Counted from the first letter of the stretch, positions 40,932-50,379 are shown. The stretch: 64,000 nt of DNA from Rothia nasimurium (GCF_928391935.1 NZ_CAKMTD010000006.1:86309-150308); one strand, 5' to 3'. Translations and numbers: made by a program. Notes: generated by a model from the letters alone, not told the origin.

Positions 40932-42536
40932 ATGAGTTTTGATTCGCACTCCGAGCTCCCCTCGCACCTTTTAGCACTAGCCCATCTCACCCAGTGGCAC
41001 TCTGAAACACACCAGCAGCCCCTGGATCTCCGCTTCACGGTCCACGGAACCACCGTAGAAACCGTCACCACAGCGATTACCGGCAACCTGGGTACCGCCG
41101 CCCCCGCCGACTTCACCCACTCCGCCACCGTCGCCGTCTTTGAGCTGGCCACCGCAGGCCACTTCGACGGCTCCTACCAGGTGCGGATTAACACCTCCCC
41201 CGGCGGGCAGGCTATCGTCAAGCAAATGCCTATTGCCGCCCCGGCGAGCGAGACTGAAGAAGCCCCCGCAGCCCCGTCCGAGCCGGAAACCGCCGTCTCC
41301 AACAACGGCCTGCAGCTCCGCAGCGCCCTGATTGCCCGCGGGCACACCTCCGGCTACTCCCCCGACGAAATCGCCGCCGAAGAAAAACAACGCGGCTTCA
41401 CCTTCACCCCCGAACTCAAGTTCTACCGCGCCCTGGTACGCAACGGCGTCGTTGCCGAAGTGGACGGCAAGAACGTCATTGCCTCCACCCCCCAGGCCGA
41501 CTTCGGGGCCTCCACCCTGGGCTCAGCCCCCTGGAAGGCCCCCGAAAAGACCGACGGCACCGTCCAGGCCATTCTCAACCACCCGCTCTGGATTGAGATT
41601 GCCAACTCCCCCACCCACCTCTACGCCATTGACCTCGCCCCCGGCGCCCGGGGCACGGCCGGGCAGGTCATTGCCCGCCGTATCGGTGAGGCCTCCGTAC
41701 CCGTGCAGGTGGCGCTCACCCTTGCCGCTTTCGTCACCGGTGAGTTTGTTGGTCAGGACGCCCCCGCCCAGGCCCCCCTAGCGGCCCAGCAGGCCCCTGC
41801 TGCCCAGGATTCTGGGCGACTTGCCCTGGCCCAGACCATCGCCTGGGTGGGCACCGTTGAGCCTCTTGCCCTGCCCGGTTTCCTCGGCTGGACCTTAGCC
41901 CCCAACGAGAACCGCTACCGCGCCGTCCTGGCCCTAATCAGACCCGAGTCTGCTGAGTTTGCCCCTGAGCCCCAGGCCCCCGAGCAGGCCCCGGCCGCCC
42001 CGGCTGAGCCTGCCCACCCGCTCACAGGAGCCCAGCAAGAGGTCCGCCCGGCCCCGGCCGCCCCCGTGGTCATTAAGTCCACCACCACCTCAGAGAACGC
42101 TTCGTCCCTCTTCACCAGCTCCGGTGAGGAGGCTCCTGAAGAGGCTCTTGCCGACGACGCCCAGGCAGCTAGCCTGCTAGTTAGCGACGACCCTACCGTG
42201 GCCGTCGCCGGTCAGCCTGAGCAGGCAGACGAGGCCGAAGCACCCAAGCAGGATATTCGCGACATCGACCCCGGTGTTGCCAAGGTTCCGGCCTCCCCCG
42301 AGCAGAAAAACATTGCCTCCACCATTGAGGCCCTAGCCTTCGGTGAGGGCGAGGCCTCAGCTGCGAGCGCCCCGGCAGAGTCCCCCCAGGGCACCCCGGC
42401 TGAGACTCCCGAGGCAGCCCCGGCAGAAGAGCCCAAGCCCGAGAGCACCCAGCAGGAGAAGCCCCAGCAGGCTGAACAGAAGAAGCAGGAGGAGGGCGGA
42501 ATCCGCTCTGCCCTGCGGAAGTTCTTCATCGGCTAG
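40932..42536 (+). CDS. SMI1/KNR4-like domain protein with long disordered regions
   Basis: A 534-residue protein. Residues about 1-100 form a globular domain I do not recognise. Around 125-260, WIEIANSPTHLYAIDLAPG then GTAGQVIARRIGE closely follow the SMI1/KNR4 pattern of a Trp, a Leu-x-Val/Ile-Asp-Leu-x-Pro-Gly strand and a GQVI strand. A second, partial repeat may lie at 290-340 (GFLGWTLAPNENRYRAVLALI). The last 190 residues are low-complexity Ala/Pro/Glu and end in a basic GGIRSALRKFFIG. SMI1-type proteins are often immunity or scaffold proteins. The last basic amphipathic stretch could contact membrane. The domain call is by pattern only. Confidence 0.65.
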   Translation: MSFDSHSELPSHLLALAHLTQWHSETHQQPLDLRFTVHGTTVETVTTAITGNLGTAAPADFTHSATVAVFELATAGHFDGSYQVRINTSPGGQAIVKQMPIAAPASETEEAPAAPSEPETAVSNNGLQLRSALIARGHTSGYSPDEIAAEEKQRGFTFTPELKFYRALVRNGVVAEVDGKNVIASTPQADFGASTLGSAPWKAPEKTDGTVQAILNHPLWIEIANSPTHLYAIDLAPGARGTAGQVIARRIGEASVPVQVALTLAAFVTGEFVGQDAPAQAPLAAQQAPAAQDSGRLALAQTIAWVGTVEPLALPGFLGWTLAPNENRYRAVLALIRPESAEFAPEPQAPEQAPAAPAEPAHPLTGAQQEVRPAPAAPVVIKSTTTSENASSLFTSSGEEAPEEALADDAQAASLLVSDDPTVAVAGQPEQADEAEAPKQDIRDIDPGVAKVPASPEQKNIASTIEALAFGEGEASAASAPAESPQGTPAETPEAAPAEEPKPESTQQEKPQQAEQKKQEEGGIRSALRKFFIG

Positions 42537-42554
42537 CCCCCAGGCTCTTGTCGG

Positions 42555-42626
42555 GCACCTGGCTCCCAGGTGCTTAGTGTGACAGACTCCTAGCCCAGCC
42601 CCGTCCCTACCTGGGGGCGGGGCTGG
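42555..42626 (+). terminator. Two consecutive terminator hairpins
   Basis: GCACCTGG (42555-42562) pairs with CCAGGTGC (42566-42573) over a 3-nt loop. CCAGCCCCG (42595-42603) pairs with CGGGGCTGG (42618-42626). Both lie just after the SMI1-like gene and probably end its transcript. The remaining gap to 42822 is GC-rich and shows no gene. Confidence 0.75.
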
Positions 42627-42822
42627 CCTGTACCTGGCGGCGTCCGCCCCGGGGGGGTGCTGGCCAGGGCGGTGACCGACTGGGCAGCGGGCAGCTAGGG
42701 CGGTGACTGGCCAGGGTTGGCGGGCCGTCAGGACGCGGTGGGCGAAACTTCTTTCCGTCAGGCAGGAGGCGGGCGTAGGCTAGAGGGGATACTAGATTTT
42801 GTGCCCTGACGAGGAGTTCCCC

Positions 42823-43389
42823 GTGGCCCGCATTCCAAAGGACGCCCTTGGCGCCACCCCCCTTGAAGTCTTTATTCCCGGCCCCGGCCAGAACCCGGAC
42901 GACCCCGGTGATACCGCCCGCGAGGCCTTTTTAGCAGAGGCGCAGGAGCTTCTAGATCAGGGCCTCGATATTGCGGTCTACTCCCCCGATTCCTACCCGT
43001 CGGCTTTTACTGACTGCGAGCCGGTGGCTGACCAAATCGCCATGGCGGGGGTTGAGGTGCTGCCGATCCTGCTGGTGGAGGGCCTAGTCAAGGTTTCTTA
43101 CATGTACCCCACCGGTGAGCAGCTGCGCCGTTTTTCGCATTTTGGGGAGGTCAAACAGCCCAAGGTGAACGCGGCGGCTGCCGCCTGCGGCACCGGGGGC
43201 ACTGAGGCCCCGGCGACTGTTCCTGCGGTGGAGCCGGCTGGTTTCGCGGCGGTGCTGGCCGGGGTGACGCCGCGTCCTGCCGGGGGCCCAGATATGGGTG
43301 GCCGGGTTAATCTGCTGGACGGCCACGGGGCAGCCGGGGCGGAACAAACTGGTGGCTGTTGCGGGGGCTCCTGCGGGTGCGGCCACTAG
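42823..43389 (+). CDS. ArsD-like thioredoxin-fold protein lacking the N-terminal Cys pair
   Basis: A 188-residue protein starting at GTG 42823 after GAGGAG. It follows the ArsD layout: PLEVFIPGPGQ strand, AQELLDQGLDIAVYSPDSYPSAF, then GVEVLPILLVEGLVKVSYMYPTGEQLRRF. ArsD is the arsenic metallochaperone that passes As(III) to ArsA. Here the usual vicinal Cys pair near the N-terminus is replaced by PGPGQ, and a long variable linker follows. The very C-terminus is CCGGSCGCGH, a compact metal-binding tail. No arsA or arsB lies nearby. It could be a diverged metallochaperone; the function is uncertain. Confidence 0.7.
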   Translation: MARIPKDALGATPLEVFIPGPGQNPDDPGDTAREAFLAEAQELLDQGLDIAVYSPDSYPSAFTDCEPVADQIAMAGVEVLPILLVEGLVKVSYMYPTGEQLRRFSHFGEVKQPKVNAAAAACGTGGTEAPATVPAVEPAGFAAVLAGVTPRPAGGPDMGGRVNLLDGHGAAGAEQTGGCCGGSCGCGH

Positions 43390-43422
43390 AATGGACCTGA
43401 TTGTCTTTTTCAAGGAGTTGTT

Positions 43423-43884
43423 ATGTTCGGTGCCCGTGTAGAGCACAAGGATGAGTTTTTCATTGCCGGGTTCCGTGGAACCGTGAAGCAGGGCGAGGGC
43501 CCTGCCAGGTTGTGGGAGCAGCTGAGCAAGCACGCCGCTGAGCGGGGTGTGACCATGGAGGGCGTCCATTCGATGGGCGTCATGATTGGCATGAATACCA
43601 GCGGCGAGATGGATTACATGGCCGGTATTTTGGTGGAGAACCTTGAGACCGCCCAGGCTCTGGGTTTGAATGCCTTGAAGGTGGACGGCGGCGAGTTCGC
43701 TGTTGCCCCGGTGAAGGGTGCCCCGCCGGTGAGTACCATGGGCGGTGTTGAACTGCTGTTGGGTAGTTTCCTGCCGCAGGCTGGTTTCAAGCCGAACGGC
43801 CCTGTTTTTGAGGCTTACGGCCCTGGCGATCCGTCCTCTAAGGATTATGAAATGCAGGTGTGGATCCCGGTTAAGGCGGCTTAG
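43423..43884 (+). CDS. GyrI-like / effector-binding domain protein
   Basis: A 153-residue single-domain protein of the GyrI-like small-molecule-binding fold: FFIAGFRGTVKQGEGPARLWEQ, GVHSMGVMIGMNTSGEMDYMAG and the end FEAYGPGD...MQVWIPVKA. Such stand-alone domains bind or hydrolyse small ligands. AAGGAG precedes the ATG. It follows the ArsD-like gene by 33 bp and may be co-transcribed. Its stop overlaps the stop of the convergent hipA by 4 bp, so no terminator separates them. Confidence 0.83.
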   Translation: MFGARVEHKDEFFIAGFRGTVKQGEGPARLWEQLSKHAAERGVTMEGVHSMGVMIGMNTSGEMDYMAGILVENLETAQALGLNALKVDGGEFAVAPVKGAPPVSTMGGVELLLGSFLPQAGFKPNGPVFEAYGPGDPSSKDYEMQVWIPVKAA

Positions 43885-45086
43885 AGGCCCGCCGATAGAG
43901 ATAGGCGGCGGTTCTTCAGAATTTTGACTAGTTGCTTACGGCGAGCAGAGTCAAAAGGAAGGTCCGCCGCTTCTTCAATAATCCCCTCTGTTTCATGAAG
44001 CATTTTGCGTAGTAAGAGAGCTGTTGCAGCAGGACGCACCCCAAGTTCCTGTCCAAAATCGAGGAAAGTCTTTGCGGAGAGCCCTCGCTCTTTTCCAAGT
44101 AGCTTAAGTGCCATCGACTGATCACCGTAGGGTGCCGTTGAGGGAATGTCATATACCGGCGCTAGTCGATATTTTCCAGAAGACTCGATAACGGAAATAT
44201 TTTTTGCATGAAGATCACCATTTCCAGTAAGCCATGCAAAAGCAAACTGTCTCACTAATTCTTGGGCCACCAAAATAGGTTGGCTTGTTTTCTCCACCAC
44301 CGCTTGTGCTAAACGCAAGGCTGTGACTTCATATTTATCAGCAGGATAGAGATTAAGTAGCTGACAAGCGTCTTCTACCGCGTAGCGAACCAGATAACCG
44401 TTTCTATCTATCCCGCGATCAAATCGTTGTATTAGAAGTCCTGAACGACCAGTAATATCACGCACTAAGTGGGATCTGACAACATCGTTACGAAAAGATA
44501 CCCGACGTGCATACTCTAGGAAAAAGTGCTCATTTTCTACGAGTAACGGATATTCAGGAGGCGTAAGTTTCAGCAGATAAAAATTGTGGTTGTGACGAAG
44601 GGGGATAGTCAGCATCTTGCCCGATACTTTATCTTGAACCCCCGGAAGAGCGGCGTAGTCCAGCAATCCCTGGGCAGAGAAAAAATCAGCAAATGAGATT
44701 GACGCTAGCTGAGTCGGGTCAAACTCTGTGATAGGTCCAGCATACTCGTGATCGGGTACAGCTCCGGGCGGTAGAATCCTCACGTCCCCCACGGTATCAG
44801 CACCCACCGCTAGCAGAAGAGAAAGCTCATCGTCCTTCGACACCTTCAACACATTTCTCAAACTCGTCAGGCGTCGGCCCTCAGGTAAAAGCCCCGTGAA
44901 AAATGGAGGTAATGCGCCAGCTTGATACACAAAGGGCTCGTCAGTAAGCGGCAATGTGGTTGCTACAGGTGCATGATGAGAGTCAAGGTAATCAGCGGAA
45001 TAACGGAACTCCGTAGTATGAGGTGTTCTGAAAAAGTGCCCAGCAAGAGTGTCTTGTTTATACACATCAGCTTTGAGTTCGTTCAT
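43881..45086 (-). CDS. hipA: Second HipA-family kinase toxin
   Basis: A 401-residue HipA of a branch different from the one at 30714. Key parts: SRNVLKVSKDDELSLLLAVG-like N-terminal region, GVQDKVSGKMLTIPL as the ATP-binding loop, GNGDLHAKNISVIES as the catalytic loop, and PVYDIPSTAPYGD as the metal motif. It is AT-richer than the genes around it. Its start overlaps the hipB stop by 4 bp. The residues needed for kinase activity are all visible. Confidence 0.92.
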   Translation of the reverse strand: MNELKADVYKQDTLAGHFFRTPHTTEFRYSADYLDSHHAPVATTLPLTDEPFVYQAGALPPFFTGLLPEGRRLTSLRNVLKVSKDDELSLLLAVGADTVGDVRILPPGAVPDHEYAGPITEFDPTQLASISFADFFSAQGLLDYAALPGVQDKVSGKMLTIPLRHNHNFYLLKLTPPEYPLLVENEHFFLEYARRVSFRNDVVRSHLVRDITGRSGLLIQRFDRGIDRNGYLVRYAVEDACQLLNLYPADKYEVTALRLAQAVVEKTSQPILVAQELVRQFAFAWLTGNGDLHAKNISVIESSGKYRLAPVYDIPSTAPYGDQSMALKLLGKERGLSAKTFLDFGQELGVRPAATALLLRKMLHETEGIIEEAADLPFDSARRKQLVKILKNRRLSLSAGL

Positions 45087-45274
45087 GCTTCAATCACCTG
45101 AATTTTCAGACCCAGCACATCGGCTACAGCTACAGCTTTCTCTAAAGAGATACTCAACCGCCCTTTCTCCAAATCACGTAGAGTCCGTTCAGAAATACCA
45201 CTGAGTGCTGCCAACTCTTCCTGCGACATTTTGAGTCTTTTTCGATAGGCACGCACAATTTTTCCTAGCTCCAC
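45083..45274 (-). CDS. hipB: HipB-like XRE antitoxin (short form)
   Basis: A 63-residue protein that is little more than an XRE helix-turn-helix: RAYRKRLKMSQEELAALSG, ISERTLRDLEKGR. I chose GTG 45274 because GGAGG is 4 nt upstream; the longer frame would include the operator. With so short a tail it probably contacts HipA through the DNA-binding domain itself. Two palindromic operators lie directly upstream. Confidence 0.88.
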   Translation of the reverse strand: MELGKIVRAYRKRLKMSQEELAALSGISERTLRDLEKGRLSISLEKAVAVADVLGLKIQVIEA

Positions 45275-45287
45275 AACACCTCCAATC

Positions 45288-45363
45288 CGGCAAAATCTTG
45301 CCGATATGCTCAATGTATCTATAATTCTATGCTGCTGACATGCAAAACGGCAGAATATTGCCT
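45288..45363 (-). promoter_or_regulatory. Twin palindromic operators of the second hipBA
   Basis: CGGCAAAATCTTGCCG (45288-45303) is a perfect 6-bp inverted repeat with a 4-bp spacer. CGGCAGAATATTGCCT (45348-45363) is a near copy 60 bp away. The spacing of almost six helical turns would allow cooperative binding or looping. AT-rich -10-like sequence (TATAGA) lies between them. Confidence 0.85.
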
Positions 45364-45405
45364 GTTTAAGAGACGGTTAAAGGGGAACATTGCTGAGACA
45401 AAGAG

Positions 45406-45469
45406 GCCCACCCCGCCTCTCTTGCTTCCTGCTACTCAGCTACTGGAAATCAAGAGGGAAGGGGTGGGC
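45406..45469 (-). terminator. Terminator of the large glutamate dehydrogenase gene
   Basis: GCCCACCCC (45406-45414) pairs with GGGGTGGGC (45461-45469), and inner CCTCTCTTG/CAAGAGGG segments extend the stem. It lies 21 bp beyond the stop of the leftward gene and upstream of the hipBA operators. Confidence 0.65.
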
Positions 45470-45489
45470 TGCCTTGTATCAACCAAGGT

Positions 45490-48400
45490 CTAGCTGACGG
45501 CTCCGCGCAGGGTGCGGAGGGCTACCTGCAGGACGGCCAGGCGGGGGCGGCCGTCGGCGCCGGGGGCAGCATTCTGGATTTCTTCCAGCATGGTGTCAAC
45601 CCGCTCCATGCGGACGGGGTGGGCGGCAACCCAGCGCTCTACAGCGGCGTCGCCGTCCTCAGTACCAGCGGCTACCCCTTCACCGAACTCCTGGACAACC
45701 TTGAGGGCCAACAGGGCTGCAATCTCGTAGAGGCCGTCACGCAGGGAGGAGCGGGCCAGGGTCTCCCAGCGGTCGTTGCGGGGGAGCTTGGAGATAGTGG
45801 TGAGCAGGGTATCCACCTGGAAGCGGTCGTAGACCGAGTAGTAGACTCGGGCGACCTGCTCGGTGGAGAGTCCGTTAGCTTCTGCCGTGCGGACCACGTC
45901 CATGAGGGCGAAAGCCTCAAATTCGCGGATCCAGTTGACGATGAGCTCCTCGGGTAGGCCCCAGGCTTCTGCCTGGTCACGCATGGTGCGGACGCGGGCG
46001 CGGGTGTCGTCTGAGAAGTAGTCCTTGAGGGAAGGAATCAGTTCGGCAACCGGCTTGAAGCGCTCGATCATGTCGGCGATGGGGGTGCCCACGACGACGG
46101 ACCGTTCAGCGGCGAACCAGCGGGCCAGGCGGTCGAGCATGCGCTGCCAGTCCTTGATGACGGCCTGCCAGCCGTCCAGCGGGGTGGAGGCGGGGAGCTC
46201 CTGGTGCAGGCGGGCAGAGTTACCGATGCCGAAGGTTTCACGGGAAACGTAGAAGGCGCGAGCTAGGGCATCGACCCCTACGCCGGTTTCTTCAATGGCG
46301 CGGAAGACGTGGGTGATACCGCCCAGGTTGACCATCTCGTTGGCGACCCGGGTGCAGATGATCTGCTTGCGGAGCGGGTGGGATTCGAGGTGGTCGCCGA
46401 AGCGTTCAACCAGGGCCGGCGGGAAGTAATCGGTGAGGACGCGGCCCAGGTAGGGGTCGTCGGCCAGGTCGGTCTTCTCAAGCTCAGCGGTCAGGTGGAT
46501 CTTGACGTAGGCGGCCAGCACAGCCAGTTCGGGGCCGTTAAGGGTTTCTCCGGTGGCCTCGTAGCGGGCGCGGATTTCCTCGTCGGTGGGGAGGAACTCG
46601 ACGGCCCGGTTCAGGCCGGCGTTCTTTTCTAGGTCGTGGATGAGGCGGATGTAGGCCTCAACACCGGGGATGACGCCGTGGCGTTCTGCCTGGAGCAGGA
46701 CGTTCTGTTCGCGGTTGGTCTTGAGCACCTGGGCGCCGACCTCCTCACGCTGGGCTTCAATGAAGCCTGCGCGTTCTTCGGCGGTGAGCTCACCGGCGGT
46801 GACGAGGCGGTCTACCAGGATCTTGATGTTGACCTCGCGGTCGGAGGTTTCAACGCCGGCGGAGTTGTCGATGGCGTCGGTGTTGAGCAGGATCCCTGCG
46901 CGGGCTGCCTCGATTCGGCCGAGCTGGGTGAAGCCCAGGTTGCCGCCCTCGCCGACGATGCGGGCCCGCAGGTCGCGGCCGTCTACGCGGATGGCGTCGT
47001 TGGCCTTGTCGCCTACCTCAGCGTGGGTTTCGCCTGAGCCCTTGACGTAGGTGCCGATACCGCCGTTGTAGAGCAGGTCAACGGGGGCCTTGAGGATGGC
47101 GGAGAGCAGTTCGGGCGGGGCCATTTCGGTGACGTCGTCGCCCAGGCCCAGGACCTCACGCACCTGCTCGGAGATGGGGATGGACTTGGCGCCACGGGAG
47201 TAGACGCCACCACCTTCTGAGATGAGCTCGGGGTTGTAGTCCTGCCAGGAGGAGCGGGGCAGGTTGTAGAGGCGGACGCGCTCGTCAAAGGCGATCTCGG
47301 CCTGGGGATTGGGGTCGAGGAAGATATCGCGGTGGTCGAAGGCTGCCACCAGGCGGGTGGCGCGGGAGCGCATGAGGCCGTTACCGAAGACGTCGCCGCT
47401 CATGTCGCCAATACCGACGGCGGTGAACTCTTGGGTCTGGCAGTCAATGCCCAGCTCAGCGAAGTGGCGCTTGACGGACTCCCAGGCACCGCGGGCGGTA
47501 ATACCCATTGCCTTGTGGTCGTAGCCGACGGAGCCGCCGGAGGCGAAGGCATCGCCCAGCCAGAAACCGTAGTCTGCGCTGATGGCGTTAGCGGTGTCTG
47601 AGAAGGAGGCGGTGCCCTTGTCGGCTGCTACGACCAGGTAGTAGTCGTCGCCGTCGCGGGCCAGGACGCGGGGGTCGTGGATTACGGTTTCACTGCCGTC
47701 GGCCCCAATCTGGAGGTTGTCGGTGACGTCCAGGAGGGAGGCGATGAAGAGCTTGTAGGATTCCCGGCCCTCGGTGAGCCAGGCGTCGCGGTCGACGGCG
47801 GGGTTGGGCAGCTGCTTGGGGTAGAAGCCGCCCTTAGCACCGGTGGGGATAATGACAGAGTTCTTGACCATCTGTGCCTTGACCAGGCCGAGCACCTCGG
47901 TGCGGAAGTCTTCACGGCGGTCAGACCAGCGCAGGCCGCCACGGGCTACCTTGCCGAAGCGCAGGTGAACGCCCTCTACCCGGGGTGAGTAGACGAAGAT
48001 TTCGAAGGATGGGCGGGGCAGGGGGGCGAAGTCGATCTGGCCGGGGGCTACCTTGAGGGCCAGGGTAGGACGGTCCAGGTAGGCGTTGGTGCGCAGGGTG
48101 GCCTGCATGACGGCGGCCAGGGAGCGCATGAAGCGGTCGACATCCAGGGTGGGAATGGCGTCGAGGACGGTTCCCAGCTCGGCCCAGACCTGCTCGCGGT
48201 CGGCGTCGCGGGTGTCAGGGGTGCTGTAGTCGGGGTCGAAGGTGACAGAGAAGTAGCGCACCAGCAGGCGGGTGGCGTCGGGGTAGTTCAGCAGGGTGTC
48301 TGCCATGAATTCTGCGGTGTAGACCTGCCCCAGCTGCACCAGGTAGTGGGTGTAGGCGCGAAGGACCTGCACCTGTTCCCAGGTGAGCTTTTCAGCCAGG

Positions 48401-50379
48401 ATGAGGCGGTCGAGGGAGTCTGACTCACGCTTGCCTAGCAGGTAGGCGTTCAGGGCATCCTCGTAGAGGTCTGCAACCTGCCCTGCTTCTACTCCGGCGG
48501 GGAGTTCAACGCCGAAGTCGTAGAGGGAGTAGGTACGGCCGTCTGCGGGGGTGATCTCGTAGGGCTTCTGGTCGATGACGACCAGGCCCAGGTTCTGCAT
48601 GATGGGCAGGAGTTCGGTCAGGGTGTGGGCGGTTGCCAGGTAGGTTTTGACGCGGGTGCAGCCCTGGCCGGTGTGCATGCGGATTGCTGCGGGCTTGGTC
48701 TCGGTGAGGGATTCAAAGATGGCGATGTCTTCAACCGCGTTTTCGACCTCGTAGTCAGCCCGGTAGGTCATGGGCACTGCTTCTGCCCAGGCGGCGGCGG
48801 CCCCGCGTCCGTCCGCAGGGCTCTGCCCGCGCTCAAGCGTGGCGGCCTCGACGGCGGCGGCGGTAGCTTCACCCCAGGAGCGGGTAGCAGCCTGCAGGCG
48901 ACGCTCAATCTCTCGGGTGTCTAGGGCAGGAATGGTGTTGGGTTCGCTCAGTTGCAGGCGGAAGAAGACGCGGGCCAGGGATGAGGTGGAGAGGTAGACC
49001 TCGAAGTCCAGGCTGTCGATGTCGATGAATTCGTGGAAGACAGCTTCCAGGCGCTGGCGGACCAGGGTGTTGTAGCGGTCGCGGGGCAGGAAGACGGTGG
49101 CTGATACGAAACGGCCGAAGGTGTCAGGACGCAGGAAGAGGCGGGTAGTGCGGCGCTCTTCCAGGCCCATGATGCCCCGGAAGGTTTCGGTGAGTTCGTC
49201 CAGGTCAGCGTGCAGAAGTTCGAGGCGGGGGTAGTCCTCGATAATACCGGCTAGGGTCTTGTCGGAGTGGGAGCCGGGCTGGTAGCCCAGGTGGCGGCGC
49301 ATGATGGCGATTCGCTCCCGCACCAGCGGGGTTTCAACGGCGGGCAGGGAGTAGGCCTGGCGGGAGAAGAGGCCCAGAATGACGTACTCACCGATGATCT
49401 TGCCGGAGCGGTCAAAGTCGCGGACGCCGATGTAGTCCAGGTACTCGTGGCGGTGGACGGTGGAGCGGGAGTTGGCCTTGGTGATGTAGAGCGGCTTGGG
49501 GTCGCGGGCGTTTTCTAGGCCCAGGCCGGTGAGGACGATGGGCTCCCCTTCGCCGGTTTCGGCGAGGATGCCGAGGCCAGAGCCCGGACGGTCGGTCAGC
49601 ATGAGTTCACCGGAGCGTCCGGTCAAATCGCGTTCCTTGATGCCCATGAAAAGGAAGTTGCCGCGGGTCAACCAGCGCAGGAACTCCTGAACAGACTCGA
49701 CGCGAGTCATGGGGTCAGCTTCTGAGTTGATGGTGCCGGTGTAGTGCTCAGACCCGCCTAGGGTTACGCCAGATAGTTCGGTCAGCTTGTCAGCAATATC
49801 CAGGACGCGGTTGGCCATGGATGCGTTGTCGCGGGCAGCCCGGCGGACGTCGCGCAGAATCGCGCTGATTTCCTGCTCCAGGGCCTCAGCGTCGGCCCCT
49901 TCAACCCGGCCGGTCAGGCGAACTGCGATCCAAGATTCAATAGTGGATCCGGCAGCCCCCTGCGCGTTATCCCGAATAATCGGCATAGAGACAGTATCAC
50001 CGCTTGCAACCGGCTGGGAAAGGCCCGGGCCGGTGAGGGATACCAGCTCACCGGCTGCAGAGCGCTCCACCACAAAGGTAGGGTGAATCAGACCGGCAAT
50101 ACCGCCCCACGTCGCAGCAATCTGTGCAGTCACAGAAGACACCAGAAAGCTGGTGTCGTCAGTGACAATGTAGAGGGTGCTTCCAGACTCGTCACTCCGC
50201 ACAGCAACAATCGGCTGATCAGCGGGGCGGGTAGCAGCCAGGGCCCGGTGGGCCTGGGCGAAATCGGTCAGCTGCTGGTCGGTTAGACCCTCCAACTCCT
50301 CAGCAGAGCTGTGGCGGTAGTAATCGTTGATCCAGTCTTCGTTCCCGGACCATGAGACTGAGCGTTCGTGGGTGAGCAA
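45490..50379 (-). CDS. gdh: NAD-specific glutamate dehydrogenase, large (GDH-180-like)
   Basis: A 1629-residue NAD-dependent glutamate dehydrogenase of the very large class. The N-terminal about 670 residues are the regulatory ACT-like and helical part. The catalytic core, about 700-1270, includes KVARGGLRWSDRREDFRTE, less its last residue, then KNSVIIPTGAKGGF and GGIGTYVKGSGETHAEVGD. The C-terminal 350 residues are helical. The enzyme deaminates glutamate to 2-oxoglutarate, feeding the TCA cycle. The start is a TTG after AAAGG, a weak codon. It is divergent from a compact paralogue at 50769. Length is typical of the class. Confidence 0.95.
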   Translation of the reverse strand: MLTHERSVSWSGNEDWINDYYRHSSAEELEGLTDQQLTDFAQAHRALAATRPADQPIVAVRSDESGSTLYIVTDDTSFLVSSVTAQIAATWGGIAGLIHPTFVVERSAAGELVSLTGPGLSQPVASGDTVSMPIIRDNAQGAAGSTIESWIAVRLTGRVEGADAEALEQEISAILRDVRRAARDNASMANRVLDIADKLTELSGVTLGGSEHYTGTINSEADPMTRVESVQEFLRWLTRGNFLFMGIKERDLTGRSGELMLTDRPGSGLGILAETGEGEPIVLTGLGLENARDPKPLYITKANSRSTVHRHEYLDYIGVRDFDRSGKIIGEYVILGLFSRQAYSLPAVETPLVRERIAIMRRHLGYQPGSHSDKTLAGIIEDYPRLELLHADLDELTETFRGIMGLEERRTTRLFLRPDTFGRFVSATVFLPRDRYNTLVRQRLEAVFHEFIDIDSLDFEVYLSTSSLARVFFRLQLSEPNTIPALDTREIERRLQAATRSWGEATAAAVEAATLERGQSPADGRGAAAAWAEAVPMTYRADYEVENAVEDIAIFESLTETKPAAIRMHTGQGCTRVKTYLATAHTLTELLPIMQNLGLVVIDQKPYEITPADGRTYSLYDFGVELPAGVEAGQVADLYEDALNAYLLGKRESDSLDRLILAEKLTWEQVQVLRAYTHYLVQLGQVYTAEFMADTLLNYPDATRLLVRYFSVTFDPDYSTPDTRDADREQVWAELGTVLDAIPTLDVDRFMRSLAAVMQATLRTNAYLDRPTLALKVAPGQIDFAPLPRPSFEIFVYSPRVEGVHLRFGKVARGGLRWSDRREDFRTEVLGLVKAQMVKNSVIIPTGAKGGFYPKQLPNPAVDRDAWLTEGRESYKLFIASLLDVTDNLQIGADGSETVIHDPRVLARDGDDYYLVVAADKGTASFSDTANAISADYGFWLGDAFASGGSVGYDHKAMGITARGAWESVKRHFAELGIDCQTQEFTAVGIGDMSGDVFGNGLMRSRATRLVAAFDHRDIFLDPNPQAEIAFDERVRLYNLPRSSWQDYNPELISEGGGVYSRGAKSIPISEQVREVLGLGDDVTEMAPPELLSAILKAPVDLLYNGGIGTYVKGSGETHAEVGDKANDAIRVDGRDLRARIVGEGGNLGFTQLGRIEAARAGILLNTDAIDNSAGVETSDREVNIKILVDRLVTAGELTAEERAGFIEAQREEVGAQVLKTNREQNVLLQAERHGVIPGVEAYIRLIHDLEKNAGLNRAVEFLPTDEEIRARYEATGETLNGPELAVLAAYVKIHLTAELEKTDLADDPYLGRVLTDYFPPALVERFGDHLESHPLRKQIICTRVANEMVNLGGITHVFRAIEETGVGVDALARAFYVSRETFGIGNSARLHQELPASTPLDGWQAVIKDWQRMLDRLARWFAAERSVVVGTPIADMIERFKPVAELIPSLKDYFSDDTRARVRTMRDQAEAWGLPEELIVNWIREFEAFALMDVVRTAEANGLSTEQVARVYYSVYDRFQVDTLLTTISKLPRNDRWETLARSSLRDGLYEIAALLALKVVQEFGEGVAAGTEDGDAAVERWVAAHPVRMERVDTMLEEIQNAAPGADGRPRLAVLQVALRTLRGAVS

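Noticed and set aside
46234..46249. A fourth parS-like sequence, GGTTTCACGGGAAACG, in the large glutamate dehydrogenase gene
   Set aside because: Three mismatches including the central CACGTG, which ParB needs. It encodes Val-Ser-Arg-Glu-Thr, so codon choice explains the resemblance.
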